DNA of 64,000 bases from an uncultured Bacteroidales bacterium (lineage in GTDB: Bacteria; Bacteroidota; Bacteroidia; Bacteroidales; UBA932). The notes below the pieces were generated by a model. It searched no databases. It was not told the origin of the DNA and saw only the letters and a list, made by a program, of their open reading frames with translations. The stretch covers positions 62,001 to 126,000 of the forward strand of contig CAMXAU010000002.1 in NCBI GenBank assembly GCA_947179325.1, read 5' to 3'. Of this stretch, positions 51,884-62,277 are shown piece after piece. The position numbers and the translations under genes were made by a program. Numbering within the stretch: the first letter of the stretch is position 1; every line of letters starts with the position of its first letter.

Positions 51884-54882
51884 TTAGAAATTGAATTTAA
51901 GGCCGAGGATATAAGTTCTCGGACGCGGATAAAGGTTATTGTCAATGCCCTCGAACACCTCTGGGTCAAGACCGTCATAGCGTGTGAAAGTAGCGACATT
52001 CTGGACTGTGGCATAGATGTTCAGTCCGAGTGAACGCTCGAGCTTCCTGCTCTTGAAAAGATTAGGGAAAGTATATCCGAGAGTGATGTTGTCAATCTTG
52101 AAGAAAGAGCCGTCACGGACATAATAGTCTGAAAGATAGCATGCCTGGCCGAAATTCGAGTAAAGCGAAGACTGCAGGCGGTTGCTTGTGAAGTTGTTTG
52201 TCCAGAGGTCTGCGAGCATCTCTCCGTCAGAAGCCACATTGTTGTAGACCCAGTTGCCGATGCTTCCGTGTCCCGAAGCCGCCAGAGTCCAGTTCTTGTA
52301 GGAGAGTGTGGTATTCACACCGAGTGTGACATCAGCCGCAGGCTTGTGATAGAAATATTTGTCACCTGCATCGATTTTTCCGTTTCCGTTGCGGTCCACA
52401 TATTCACCCTCTATAGGACGTCCGTCCGCATCGTAAACCTGCTCATATACATAATATGCATTAGGCGGGAAGCCTACCTGGTGCATCTGGATGTTGTTTC
52501 CGACACCTCCTGAGATGCCTCCTGTCTCAATTCCCGTAAGGTCATCAGGAGAAGCGGTGAGCTTGGTAATCTTGGTGTTGTTCCAGGCCACGTTTCCTCC
52601 GATCTGCCAGGTCCAGTCCTTGCTGTCGATGGCAATCGCATTGATGTCAAACTCAATACCTTTGTTCACAAGGCTTCCGATGTTCGAGTCGAGATAGTTC
52701 GTGAGGTTTCCGAGAGCCGGAACAGGGATATGGTTGAGAAGGTCTGTGGTCTCACGCCAGTATGCATCGATTCCGGCAGTGATTCTGTCATTGAGGAAGC
52801 CGAAGTCAAAGCCGACGTTCCATGTTGTCGTAGTCTCCCACTTAAGGTCGGCATTGTATCCGAGAGCTGTTATAGGATTGATCATCTGTCCTCCGAACTG
52901 ATACCAGCTTCCGAGAAGGTTGGTATAATAGGTGGCAAGCGTTCCGTAATAGTCGCCCACGCCCTGCTGTCCGGTCTGGCCCCATGAGGCACGCATCTTG
53001 AGAGTAGTAAGGACGTCATTGTCCTTGAGGAAGGCCTCGTTTCCGATATTCCAGCCGAGTGCCACTGAAGGGAAGAGTCCCCACTTATTGTTCGAGAAAC
53101 GTGATGTTCCGTCACGGCGGAGAGTAGCCGTAATCATATATCGGTCATCATAACTGTAGTTCACGCGCCCGAAGAAAGAGACGAGGAACAATTCACCGGC
53201 AGGAGCCTTTTCAGAAAGCGCGGCATTGTTGTCGAGCCTGTACTTGTAGTCTGTGGACTTATAGTAGAACTGCTGCCATGAATATCCGGCCATGGCGTCT
53301 AAGTGATGCCCCCCCTGAAATCTTTATTGTAGGCGATATATGCCTCCAGTGTCTTGTCCATGCGCTCGTAGGTGTACTCTCCATGGTATCCGGAGCCAGA
53401 CTGCATGGTGTCGTGCCATGACTGCTCGGAGCCTTCAGGAGAGTGCGTGAATCCGCTTGAGCGGGCATAGTCCATACCGAGATTGAGATTGAGACGGAGA
53501 TCCTCAAGACCGTGGATCTTATAGTCGATCTGCGCGTTTCCGATGAAGCGCGACGCATTGCTCTTGTCCTGCTTCTCCATAATCTGGGCTACAGGATTCT
53601 GTACGGCCATAGTATTCACTGAACCGTTCGGAGAGCGGTGCACGAAGTAACCGTGGATTCCTCCCTCCTCATCCGTAGCATATACAGGATGCGTAGGGTT
53701 CATGCGGACAGCCTGCCCGATGGCATCCTTATTGGCGAAGTTGTTTGAAGAGAACACGCCTTTTCCGTTGAGTGCCACAGTAAGATGGTCGTCAAGGAAA
53801 GAAGGAGTAAGGCTCATGGATACTGTACCCCTGTTCATATGGTCAGTCAAAAGGACACCGTCCTGTGACATGAATCCACCTGACACTCGGTATGGGAGCA
53901 CACCGGCCTTGCCCATGGAGACACGTCCGGCCAGACTGAGATTGGCATCATACGTAGGTGCTATCTGGTAGATTTCCTTCTGCCAGTTTGTATTGGCGCT
54001 GCCGAGTGCATCGACACCGGCCTGGCTCATCAGACCTGCAGCCACCCTCTCCTGCATAAGGTTGCGGAGCTGGTCCGCGCTGAGGACATCCACATATTTG
54101 CTGACATGGCTTATTGAAGTCGAGAAGTCAAAATTGATCTGAGGAACGTTGGTCTTTGTCCTGGCTCCTTTCTTGGTAGTGATCACGATGACACCGTTTG
54201 ACGCACGGGAGCCGTAGATTGCAGTTGCGGAAGCGTCCTTAAGCACGGAGAAAGACTCGATGTCATTCGGGTTGATTGACGAAAGAGGGTCTGACATTCC
54301 GCTGATGTCATCATTGCTGACAGGAAGTCCGTCAATGATTATGAGAGGGTCGTTTGTTGCCTTCAGGGAAGAACCTCCGCGGATACGGATTGTGGCCTTT
54401 GAGCCCGGTGCTCCGCTTCCAGGAGTGATGACGACTCCGGCAGACTTTCCTTTCAGGAGATCTGCAGGTGAAGTAATCATTCCCTTATTGATTTCATCCG
54501 CCTTCACGGTTGAGACCGAACCTGTGACATCGCCTTTCTTGACTGTACCGTAGCCGATGACCACGACGTCGTCAAGGAAAAGCGCATCTTCAGACAGAAG
54601 CACCCTTGAAGGTATCTCTGAAGCTGTAAAAGTCTTTGAAGCATAGCCGATGCAGCTGATTTCCACAACAGCCTGCGGGCCTGAAACCCTAAGGACATAT
54701 TCGCCGTCCAGACCGGTCGAGACACCGTTTGCGGTGCCAGCCTCGATTACTGTAGCCCCGATGACAGGGCCTACCTGGTCGACAACTACTCCTTTCACCT
54801 CGTATCCGCCTTGGGCGGACACGGACGCACCCGTCATGCATAGGAGCACGAAAGCTGCGCATAGTGTCATTATTCTATTCAT
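51884..54882 (-). pseudogene. susC: SusC/RagA TonB-dependent transporter, frameshifted
   Basis: Two abutting frames encode one SusC protein. The first (53299-54882, 527 codons) has the signal peptide, the carboxypeptidase-like domain (about 25-100), the plug (VKKGDVTGSVSTVKADEIN, RGGSSLKATNDPLIIIDGLP) and the first barrel strands. The second (51884-53293) begins at the AMAGYSWQQ segment and runs to the final barrel strand. The break is at a run of seven G on the coding strand; eight would restore the frame, reading through HHLDAMAGYSWQ. The rest, about 1000 residues, is intact. It may be a real null, a phase-variable site or a homopolymer sequencing error. Confidence 0.85.
53309..53315 (-). 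repeat. Homopolymer G7 at the susC frameshift
   Basis: Seven C on the plus strand (seven G in the coding sense). One more G, or two fewer, restores the SusC frame. The stop that ends the first frame lies at 53299-53301. Confidence 0.85.
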
Positions 54883-54912
54883 AAAGAATTGTGTTTGGTT
54901 AGTTGATTGTTT

Positions 54913-56223
54913 CTATTTTGTTTTTGATGATTCTTTTACAAGGAAGACAGAAGCTGCTCCGCAGAGCATCAGGACTCCCGCGACCAGGAACATGTTCACC
55001 TGGCTTCCTCCAGTCAGCCTGAGGAGCAGTCCGCCGCATGCGGCCGCCACAATCTGAGGAAGGCATATTGTTCCGTTGAACAGGCCGAGATATGTGCCTA
55101 TATGGCTGCCTGAAAGTGAATTCGTCAGCAGAGTGAACGGAATTGCAAGCATTGCAGCCCAGGCGACACCTATCATAAGGAAAGACACAAACAGGAAATA
55201 CTGGTCATGTATGAAGAACACAGACGCGAATCCCGCCGCACCTGTAAGGAGGCTGACGCAATATGCCGTCTTGAGCGAGCGGAACTTAGGAATCACCAAA
55301 GCCCACAGCACAGAGCCGACGGCCTGCACGGCAAACAGGACACCGACCCAGTTGCCGGCCTCCTGATATCCTTCGGAAGCCGCGTCAGTCGTGTGCCATA
55401 CCGTATCAGCAATTGCACCGTTGGTATATGTCCACATATACATGAATGACGCCCAGCAGAAGAACTGCACAAGTCCGGTGGTCCAGAAAGCCTTGGGCGC
55501 ATTTTTCAGAAGAGAGAGCCAGTTGCCGGACTCACGCTGTGCCTGAGCAGCGGAGATGCCATGGAACTCGGCATATTCCTTCGGAGGCATTTCCTTCACC
55601 TTGAATGTCGTGAAAAGCACGCACATGATAAGGATAGCAGCCCCTACATAGAAAGAATATACAACTGTATTCGGAATCTGTCCGTCCGGAGCCGTGTTCG
55701 AGATGCCTATCCATGCGAAGACAAACGGGAAAAGATATCCGGCAAGACTTCCGGCATTGCACAGGAAGCTCTGGATTGAATAGGCCTTGCCTTTCTGCTC
55801 TTCGCTGACCATGTCCCCGACCAGCATCTTGAAAGGCTGCATTGCCATGTTGATTGAAGTGTCAAGAAGCATCAGGGCCACCAGGCCGAAAATCATTGCC
55901 CCTCCGAGCGTAAAACTGAAGCTCCCGGCATTCGGCAGCAGGCACATTACGATTATCGCTATGAGCGAGCCGAGAAAGAGATAAGGGATACGGCGGCCCA
56001 GACGGCACCATGTCCTGTCGCTGAAAGTGCCGACAAGCGGCTGTACAATCATTCCCATCAAAGGCGGAAGAATCCAGAAATAGCTCAGGTCATGCGGATC
56101 TGCCCCCAATGTGGAGAATATGCGGCTGATGTTCGCGCTCTGCAGTGAATATGCTATCTGGACCCCGAAGAATCCGAAGCTTATATTCCACAACTGCCAA
56201 AAAGAAAGTTTCGGTTTTTGCAT
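54913..56223 (-). CDS. MFS sugar transporter of the starch locus
   Basis: A 436-residue inner-membrane protein with about twelve helices. It resembles the glycoside-pentoside-hexuronide/SLC45-like MFS type found in alpha-glucan loci (start LSFWQLWNISFGFFGVQ, then GMIVQPLVGTFSDRTWCRLGRR). It probably imports maltose or short malto-oligosaccharides into the cytosol. It is the first gene of the cluster, 30 bp before susC. Its promoter should lie in the gap shared with the histidine kinase gene. Confidence 0.92.
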   Translation of the reverse strand: MQKPKLSFWQLWNISFGFFGVQIAYSLQSANISRIFSTLGADPHDLSYFWILPPLMGMIVQPLVGTFSDRTWCRLGRRIPYLFLGSLIAIIVMCLLPNAGSFSFTLGGAMIFGLVALMLLDTSINMAMQPFKMLVGDMVSEEQKGKAYSIQSFLCNAGSLAGYLFPFVFAWIGISNTAPDGQIPNTVVYSFYVGAAILIMCVLFTTFKVKEMPPKEYAEFHGISAAQAQRESGNWLSLLKNAPKAFWTTGLVQFFCWASFMYMWTYTNGAIADTVWHTTDAASEGYQEAGNWVGVLFAVQAVGSVLWALVIPKFRSLKTAYCVSLLTGAAGFASVFFIHDQYFLFVSFLMIGVAWAAMLAIPFTLLTNSLSGSHIGTYLGLFNGTICLPQIVAAACGGLLLRLTGGSQVNMFLVAGVLMLCGAASVFLVKESSKTK

Positions 56224-56304
56224 TTTGCGGTTATTCCTGTTATTATGTGTTATCTTTTGTGGTCATAACGGGCTTGTCTTCAACCATGCCAGCCCTCTTT
56301 TTTG

Positions 56305-56354
56305 CGAAAATAGACATTATTTATATAAGTGAAGCCAGACATCTGACGAACGGT
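56305..56354 (-). promoter_or_regulatory. Possible operon promoter with LytTR-like sites
   Basis: On the minus strand TATTTTCG (56305-56312) is one base from the -7 form. Upstream lies ACCGTTCGT (56346-56354), which fits the LytTR half-site pattern [TA][AC][CA]GTTN[AG][TG]. A weaker half-site (56325-56333, 6 of 9) follows it after 12 bp. Spacing and position fit activator binding, but the second half is poor. Confidence 0.35.
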
Positions 56355-56462
56355 CTGAAGAAAAGGATGAACTGCAGGTTTTTCACGATGAAAATTCAAC
56401 AAGAATTGCATTATCGGAGCAAAATGCCTAACTTCGGTGTCCAATTGAGCGGAATTTTTGCC

Positions 56463-57839
56463 ATGAAGACCGTCAGGACAGGAACAATAATACATCTGTT
56501 TGCGCTGCTGCATGCCTCAGTCACTCTGCTGTGCCGGCTCGGAGGAGCCGAAGACGAGCTGCTGCTCACAATCCTGACCATGGCGATGACTCTCATCATC
56601 TGTCTGCAGAAAAGACTCAGGATAGAATTCACGGCAGCGGGCATCATACTTGTCAACATAACAGGCTATCTGATGGGCAACATAACGGCAGACATCATCG
56701 GCATGGCCATAAGTCCGTCATATCTTGCCCATGCACTGTCCACCGCAATCACGACCGAAGCACTTGGATGGGGCATGAGCGCGATAACACGCATATTCCG
56801 GCACGGCAATGAGTCCAACACTGCCAAGCCGCTTGACTTCCCCTATCTGAGATGGCTCATCCTGGCCATGGGAGGAATATTCCTGCTCAGGTTCTGCATT
56901 GTGTTCTTCCTGTCCGACGGCCCATTCGGCACTGTCGACATCATCGGGACATCGGCAAAGATATTTTCCAATGCAGCCGCACTGATAATCCTCATATGCA
57001 TAAACATACTCTATGTCAGATTTGTAGGGCACAAGAAACTTCCTTCAGCCGCAAAATTCATCTTGCTTGCGGTATTCATGATTGCAGCCGGCCTTATGGA
57101 GACAATCACTGTGGGACTTGACCTGCCTTTCAACATGAGCCCAGGATTCGGGGGAAACTTTCTGATGCTTTTCCTCACGTCAATGCTGGCACAGATTACC
57201 GTCTACTGCATCGTTTTCATGACAGACTACGCATTTACAGCACGTACCGAAATGCAGGAGGCCAAGGAAAAGGCAAGCATGGCACAATACAGGTATGTGA
57301 AGCTGAAGCATCAGGTCAATCCCCACTTCCTGTTCAACTCGCTCAACATACTTGACTGTCTGGTATGCGAGCAAAAGGACGCCCAGGCAAGCACATATAT
57401 CCACAAGCTGGCAGGAATCTACAGATACATGCTCAAAAGCGAGGACGAAGAAGTCGTGCCTCTCAGGGACGAACTCATATTCGTAGGGCTATATGTCGAT
57501 CTTCTCAAAGTGCGGTTTCCGGAAGGATTTGAAGTAGAGACAGAGGTCCCGGAAGGACTTTCAGGCAAATGTGTACTTCCATGCTCACTCCAGCTGCTCA
57601 TAGAGAACGCCATAAAGCACAACACCGTAAACGACATAGACAATCCGTTGAAAATCAAGATAAAGGCAGACGGAGATACTGTACGGGTGTCAAACAACAT
57701 AGTGCCCAAAGTGACTTCAAGCCCGTCAACAGGACTTGGACTGAAATACATCCGGCAGTTGTATCTTGACCTTTCCGGCAAGACCGTGCAGATAGGTCAG
57801 GAGGGAGAAGAATATTATGTGATACTGCCTCTGCTGTAA
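56463..57839 (+). CDS. LytS/YehU-type sensor histidine kinase
   Basis: A 458-residue membrane kinase. The N-terminal half has several membrane helices and no obvious sugar-binding periplasmic domain. The C-terminal half is the His_kinase (PF06580) region, with LKHQVNPHFLFNSLN (likely phospho-His288 by this numbering) and an HATPase domain with LLIENAIKHN and GLGLKYI. Other starts at 56367, 56388 and 56424 are possible; the chosen one (MKTVRTG) places basic residues just before the first helix. It lies 33 bp before the LytTR regulator and is divergent from the starch operon. Confidence 0.88.
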   Translation: MKTVRTGTIIHLFALLHASVTLLCRLGGAEDELLLTILTMAMTLIICLQKRLRIEFTAAGIILVNITGYLMGNITADIIGMAISPSYLAHALSTAITTEALGWGMSAITRIFRHGNESNTAKPLDFPYLRWLILAMGGIFLLRFCIVFFLSDGPFGTVDIIGTSAKIFSNAAALIILICINILYVRFVGHKKLPSAAKFILLAVFMIAAGLMETITVGLDLPFNMSPGFGGNFLMLFLTSMLAQITVYCIVFMTDYAFTARTEMQEAKEKASMAQYRYVKLKHQVNPHFLFNSLNILDCLVCEQKDAQASTYIHKLAGIYRYMLKSEDEEVVPLRDELIFVGLYVDLLKVRFPEGFEVETEVPEGLSGKCVLPCSLQLLIENAIKHNTVNDIDNPLKIKIKADGDTVRVSNNIVPKVTSSPSTGLGLKYIRQLYLDLSGKTVQIGQEGEEYYVILPLL

Positions 57840-57872
57840 CAGATATACGATCAACCTTTAGAAAAAAGCATC

Positions 57873-58628
57873 ATGAATGTACTGATTGTTGAAGATGAAA
57901 TAATGGCCCAAAAGAGCCTGGCACGCCTTCTGACAAGGCATTTCCCCGACATAAGCATAGTCGGGTGTACCGATTCCGTCAGGAGCACGGTCGCATGGCT
58001 GAATGAGAGCGGCAATTCTGCCGACATAATATTCATGGACGTAGAACTTTCAGACGGAGAGTGCTTCGAAATTTTCCGCCATACAGATATAAAGGCCAAG
58101 GTTATAATGACAACGGCCTATGACAGCTATGCGCTCAAGGCCTTCGAGACCGGTTCGGTGGACTATCTTCTGAAGCCTATAGACCCTGTGGCCCTGAAAA
58201 GGGCAGTGGCCAGATGCAGGATGAGCGGAGGACAGGTCAATGTAGAATCACTTATGAAAGCCGTAGGCAGCGAGAGGCCGCAAAAAGACTATAAAGAAAG
58301 ATATATAGTAAGATTCAACGACAGGATTGTTCCGCTTGCCATATCCAATATCGCATATGTATATTCAGAAGAGAAGAACAACTATATTGTGACATTCGAC
58401 GAGCAGCGGTATATAATCGACTCTTCGCTTGATGTCATAACGGAAGAGCTGAATCCGAAAGAGTTTTTCCGCATATCGAGAAGCTGCATCATATCAATGA
58501 AAGCAATCACGAGCATTATCAAACAGGCAGGCGGAAGACTGCGCATAATGCCGTCTCCCGCCTCCTATTTCGAAATGACCGTCAGCAGGTCCCGCGTGGA
58601 CGATTTCCTGCTCTGGCTTGAAAAATAG
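57873..58628 (+). CDS. LytTR-family response regulator
   Basis: A 251-residue DNA-binding regulator. The receiver domain (1-120) has the acidic pair in VEDE, phospho-acceptor Asp56 in FMDVELSDG and Lys in LLKPIDP. The C-terminal LytTR domain (about 145-250) has YVYSEEKNNYIVTF and FFRISRSCIISMKAI. It pairs with the kinase upstream. By position it should control the starch operon and perhaps the GH77 gene. It is convergent with the GH77 gene, 7 bp apart. Confidence 0.93.
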   Translation: MNVLIVEDEIMAQKSLARLLTRHFPDISIVGCTDSVRSTVAWLNESGNSADIIFMDVELSDGECFEIFRHTDIKAKVIMTTAYDSYALKAFETGSVDYLLKPIDPVALKRAVARCRMSGGQVNVESLMKAVGSERPQKDYKERYIVRFNDRIVPLAISNIAYVYSEEKNNYIVTFDEQRYIIDSSLDVITEELNPKEFFRISRSCIISMKAITSIIKQAGGRLRIMPSPASYFEMTVSRSRVDDFLLWLEK

Positions 58629-58635
58629 CACAAGC

Positions 58636-61251
58636 CTATTTCCTGCCGCTTGCCTCTATCATATTGAGCATCTGCCTGTTGAATTCATTCGCCGAAGCAA
58701 GGTCTTCTAAAGTAAGATGCATCCGGTAACGCCAATAGTGGCGTGAATTGGCAGGAACATTAATCCTTTCGCCGGCTGCATCCCCGCTGCGGAGCCTTCC
58801 GTCCATAGAAAGCCAGTCCTGAAGAGGAAGTATGGTAAACATTGCAGGCGAGTACAGATGCTGCTCAAGAATGCGGCGGCATATCCATGGCTCACACTCA
58901 GAAGGGGCCTCTCCCCCCTGCCAAAGCACTTCATGCCAGAATCTGGAGGTAAGGCCACGGTCCTCCTCCCACCATGCGCGCAGAGGATTCATGTCATGAG
59001 TAGATGTTGTGCATACCGACAGATAAGGATACCCGGCCGGATCGGCAAATGTATCATGCACGCTCTTCGGCATACGCTGTATTTCAAGCGAAAGTATTCT
59101 CATTGCATCCATCACATCAGGAACGCACGCCGGAATCATTCCAAGGTCCTCGCCGCAGGCAAGCATTCCTGTCGCCCCAAGAAGTTCGGGAAGTTTGTCC
59201 ATGGCCGAAGCACGCCAGAAATCATTGTGTCTTCTGTAGAAAAAGTCATCATACAGGCGTTCAAATGCAGAACGGCGCCATGGATCGAGAGAACGGAACG
59301 AGTAAGTCGATGATGCACTGATGCGCGGATGCCAGCAGTTTTTCTCACGAGGGTCCTCAACAAAAAGAACGTCATCCAGAAGAGTCATCATGCCTTCGCG
59401 CAGACGGGCAGTCTTTTCGTCATTTCCTGCAAGCTTGTCCGCGACCTTGCGCTGAGTATCAAAGCACTGTCTGACATGCCCGTCAGAAATGAACATCTCC
59501 CGAGCCTCAGAAGCAAGTTCTCCGAATATTCCGGAAAGCACATCATCAGACAGAGGCGGAGTCACCCACTGTCCTCCGGACACATCAAATCCCATGGAAG
59601 CAAGCTCGGAGGCAGAATACGGCAGAGCTGGATTGAAATGACCCAACAGCCCGTGTGCGGCGTCCACAGGAATTTCCCATATGCGGAAAAATCCGAGAAT
59701 ATGGTCTATGCGGAATGCATCAAAGTATTCGGCCATTTTTTTCAGCCTCGCCTTCCACCATGCAAAACCATCCTCAGCCATACGTTTCCAGTTATATGTA
59801 GGGAAACCCCAGTTCTGTCCGAACTCCGAAAAAGCATCAGGCGGTGCCCCGGCCTGGGAATCCATATTAAACAGCTCAGGATACAGCCAGGCGTCGACGC
59901 TTGTCCGGCTGATTCCTATCGGAAGATCACCCTTGAAGATGACACCTTTGGAATGTGCATAACTGCATACTTCTGAAAGCTGCCTGTCAAGATGATATTG
60001 TACAAAATACCAGAAATCAATGTCTTTTTTGTATTCATTGCAAAATGCCGCGATTTTCCGGCTGCCATACTTGGCATATTTCCCCCATTTTGTGAAATCA
60101 GGCGTGCCTGTCTGGTCACGGAGAACACAGAATGCAGCATAAGGCATGAGCCAATGGAGATTCCGCTCCACGAAATCCTTATAGTCTTTTTTTGCTGAAA
60201 GTCTGCCGAAAGTCTTGGCAAAAGCCTTGCGCAAGAGGCACAGTTTTGCGGTGTTCACTCTCTCATAGTCAATCTGTCCCAAAGAGTTAAGCTCAGCCTG
60301 CAAGGCCTTGTAATGCCCGTCGGCCTCTACTCCCGCTGCAGGAAGATTGATGAACTGAGGATGCAGGGCAAAGGTGGAATTGGGGTTATAAGGATAGGAA
60401 TCCTCCCATGTTCCGCTCATTGTCGTGTCATTTATAGGAAGCAGCTGAAGCACGCACTGTCCTGTTGCGGCAGCCCAGTCAACCATTTTTTTCAGGTCGT
60501 AGAACTCCCCTACGCCGAAATCCTCCTCCGAGCGCAATGAAAATACAGGGATGGCTGTTCCCGCGCCTTTCCAGAAGCGTCCCCTGAAACGCGCCTGCAG
60601 ATCAGCCGCAACCAGATGCCCGTCTTTCTGCGGCACTCCGGAGAACACACGGTTGTCCCCGTCCTCCCAGACAAGAGGTGCAAGAGTCTTTGCATCCGCA
60701 ATAAGAAACTTATATTCAAAGGGTTCAGTCACATTCAGATGCAGAATCCACTCCGGAAAGAATGAATCATCCATCGGAATCACTTTCTTCCAGTCTCCCA
60801 TCATCCGGCCGCTTCCGGCAATGGCAAGCACTTCTCCGGGCCTGATGTCAGGAGCAGCCGTGCGTATAGTGACATTCGGGGATACCTTTCCGGCCTTCTT
60901 TCCGGTCCTTGCCTTATTCTGCTGCCTGCCGAAAATGGCCGATGTAAAGGCAGAAGACCACAGGGGCGCATCTGAAGGCAGTTCCATCCATCTGTCCCTT
61001 ACCTCCATCATTGCCGGCACGGCATTTTCCGGCAATGCCAGCCTGTGCTGCTTCCACTCCTTGCGCACAGTGACGCCGTCCCTGACGACTTCATATCCGT
61101 ATTCAGGAGTTTTATGCGGATCAAAGCGGTCAATCACGCCGCTCCATTCCCCGTCGGCAGAATAAGCAAGGGGATACCTTTTGCCACCGGCGCACAGTAC
61201 AAGGCTCTCGCCCCAAGCAGTCCTGTAGCCGATGCTGATCTGTAGTTTCAT
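58636..61251 (-). CDS. malQ: 4-alpha-glucanotransferase (GH77) with starch-binding N-terminus
   Basis: An 871-residue cytosolic enzyme that transfers glucan chains between malto-oligosaccharides and releases glucose. The first ~240 residues hold two CBM20-like domains (SIGYRTAWGESLVLCAG and GEVLAIAGSGRMMGDWKKV). The GH77 barrel follows, with nucleophile Asp in FRIDHILGFFRIWEIP, acid Glu in ACGEDLGMIP and Asp in STHDMNPLRAWW. No signal peptide is seen. This is the long form common in Bacteroidetes and plants (DPE2-like). It lies 24 bp downstream of a decayed MFS gene, on the same strand. Confidence 0.94.
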   Translation of the reverse strand: MKLQISIGYRTAWGESLVLCAGGKRYPLAYSADGEWSGVIDRFDPHKTPEYGYEVVRDGVTVRKEWKQHRLALPENAVPAMMEVRDRWMELPSDAPLWSSAFTSAIFGRQQNKARTGKKAGKVSPNVTIRTAAPDIRPGEVLAIAGSGRMMGDWKKVIPMDDSFFPEWILHLNVTEPFEYKFLIADAKTLAPLVWEDGDNRVFSGVPQKDGHLVAADLQARFRGRFWKGAGTAIPVFSLRSEEDFGVGEFYDLKKMVDWAAATGQCVLQLLPINDTTMSGTWEDSYPYNPNSTFALHPQFINLPAAGVEADGHYKALQAELNSLGQIDYERVNTAKLCLLRKAFAKTFGRLSAKKDYKDFVERNLHWLMPYAAFCVLRDQTGTPDFTKWGKYAKYGSRKIAAFCNEYKKDIDFWYFVQYHLDRQLSEVCSYAHSKGVIFKGDLPIGISRTSVDAWLYPELFNMDSQAGAPPDAFSEFGQNWGFPTYNWKRMAEDGFAWWKARLKKMAEYFDAFRIDHILGFFRIWEIPVDAAHGLLGHFNPALPYSASELASMGFDVSGGQWVTPPLSDDVLSGIFGELASEAREMFISDGHVRQCFDTQRKVADKLAGNDEKTARLREGMMTLLDDVLFVEDPREKNCWHPRISASSTYSFRSLDPWRRSAFERLYDDFFYRRHNDFWRASAMDKLPELLGATGMLACGEDLGMIPACVPDVMDAMRILSLEIQRMPKSVHDTFADPAGYPYLSVCTTSTHDMNPLRAWWEEDRGLTSRFWHEVLWQGGEAPSECEPWICRRILEQHLYSPAMFTILPLQDWLSMDGRLRSGDAAGERINVPANSRHYWRYRMHLTLEDLASANEFNRQMLNMIEASGRK

Positions 61252-61275
61252 TGCATTATATGTTTTAGTGAATAA

Positions 61276-62058
61276 TCAGTTCTTCATTTTCTTCCAGTTC
61301 ATGACAGGCAGTACAAAAGACAAGGCAGATGCAGCCAGCCAGAACCAGGACACAGGCCCGGAATCATAAATGCCGGTCCCGTCAGGTCCCATAAACCCTT
61401 CTATGAGGTAGCCGCTTGCGATATCCTGGATACCGGCCGCTATACAGCTTGATATCCCGACAATCCCGAGCGCAGCCCCGTGGCCTTTCTCGGCACGATA
61501 TCCACAGCCATAAGCCCGGCCACTATGCAGTAGAGCACACCGACAGAAAGACTGAACAAAGATACATAAAAGACATTAAGAACAAAACCTCCTCCGGCAA
61601 ACAGGAAGAGCACAAGGGAACCAGCACCGAGAATGCCGGGCAGAACGGCAGGCTTTGCCCTGTCTCCGCGGAACACTACATCGGAGAGCCAGCCGGCAAG
61701 TACAGTCCCGAGCACACCGAAGGCCGCGGAGAACGCGATGACCTGAGATGCCTCAGAATCAATTTTTGCAATTCTTTTGTCGGCATATTGTCCTCTTTTC
61801 TCAATTCTTCCCCGGAAAGCTGCTATACGGACGGCAAGCCATTGCTCTCGGGAGTGTCAGAGACGAAAAACAAAATTATGGCTGAGCCGAACAGTCCTGC
61901 TGCAGAAGCCGCAATGAAGCCGTATTGCCACCCGAAAGCACCTACCACAGCGGAAGTAATGATAAACGAAACCGTTTCACCCCAATAAGGGCTTGCACTG
62001 AAGATTCCGTACCATGTTCCGCGCTTGGACTGCGGAAACCACCTGGAAAGGCTTATGA
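61276..62058 (-). pseudogene. Decayed OPA-type MFS transporter (GlpT/UhpT-like)
   Basis: Only the middle and end of the gene remain. From 62058 down, the frame reads RWFPQSKRGTWYGIFSAS and ILFFVSDTPESNGLP, typical of sugar-phosphate antiporters, then hits an in-frame TAG. Reading on, a deletion joins KELQK to SEASQVIAFSAAFGVLGT with loss of some helices. A third lesion at a GGGG run (61476-61479; five G expected) shifts the frame before AALGIVGISS. The 3' end (NWKKMKN, stop at 61276-61278) is recognisable. The 5' part is replaced by the repeat element. Confidence 0.85.
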
Positions 62059-62277
62059 CGGATCACCTGCAAAACCCCGTGTCCACGCATCTGTGTCGGT
62101 AAATCTGAATCGTGGGAGTCCGTAAAACACAAGTAACATATATTCAATCACTTATACAACAACGGATGCGCCGGAATTTTTACACCTGCTATTGTGTAAT
62201 ACATTTATGGTCAGGCGGTTATATTTTATATGTTTAGGGCCGCATGTGTAAGTACATGGCATTTACGGTACAGGCTA

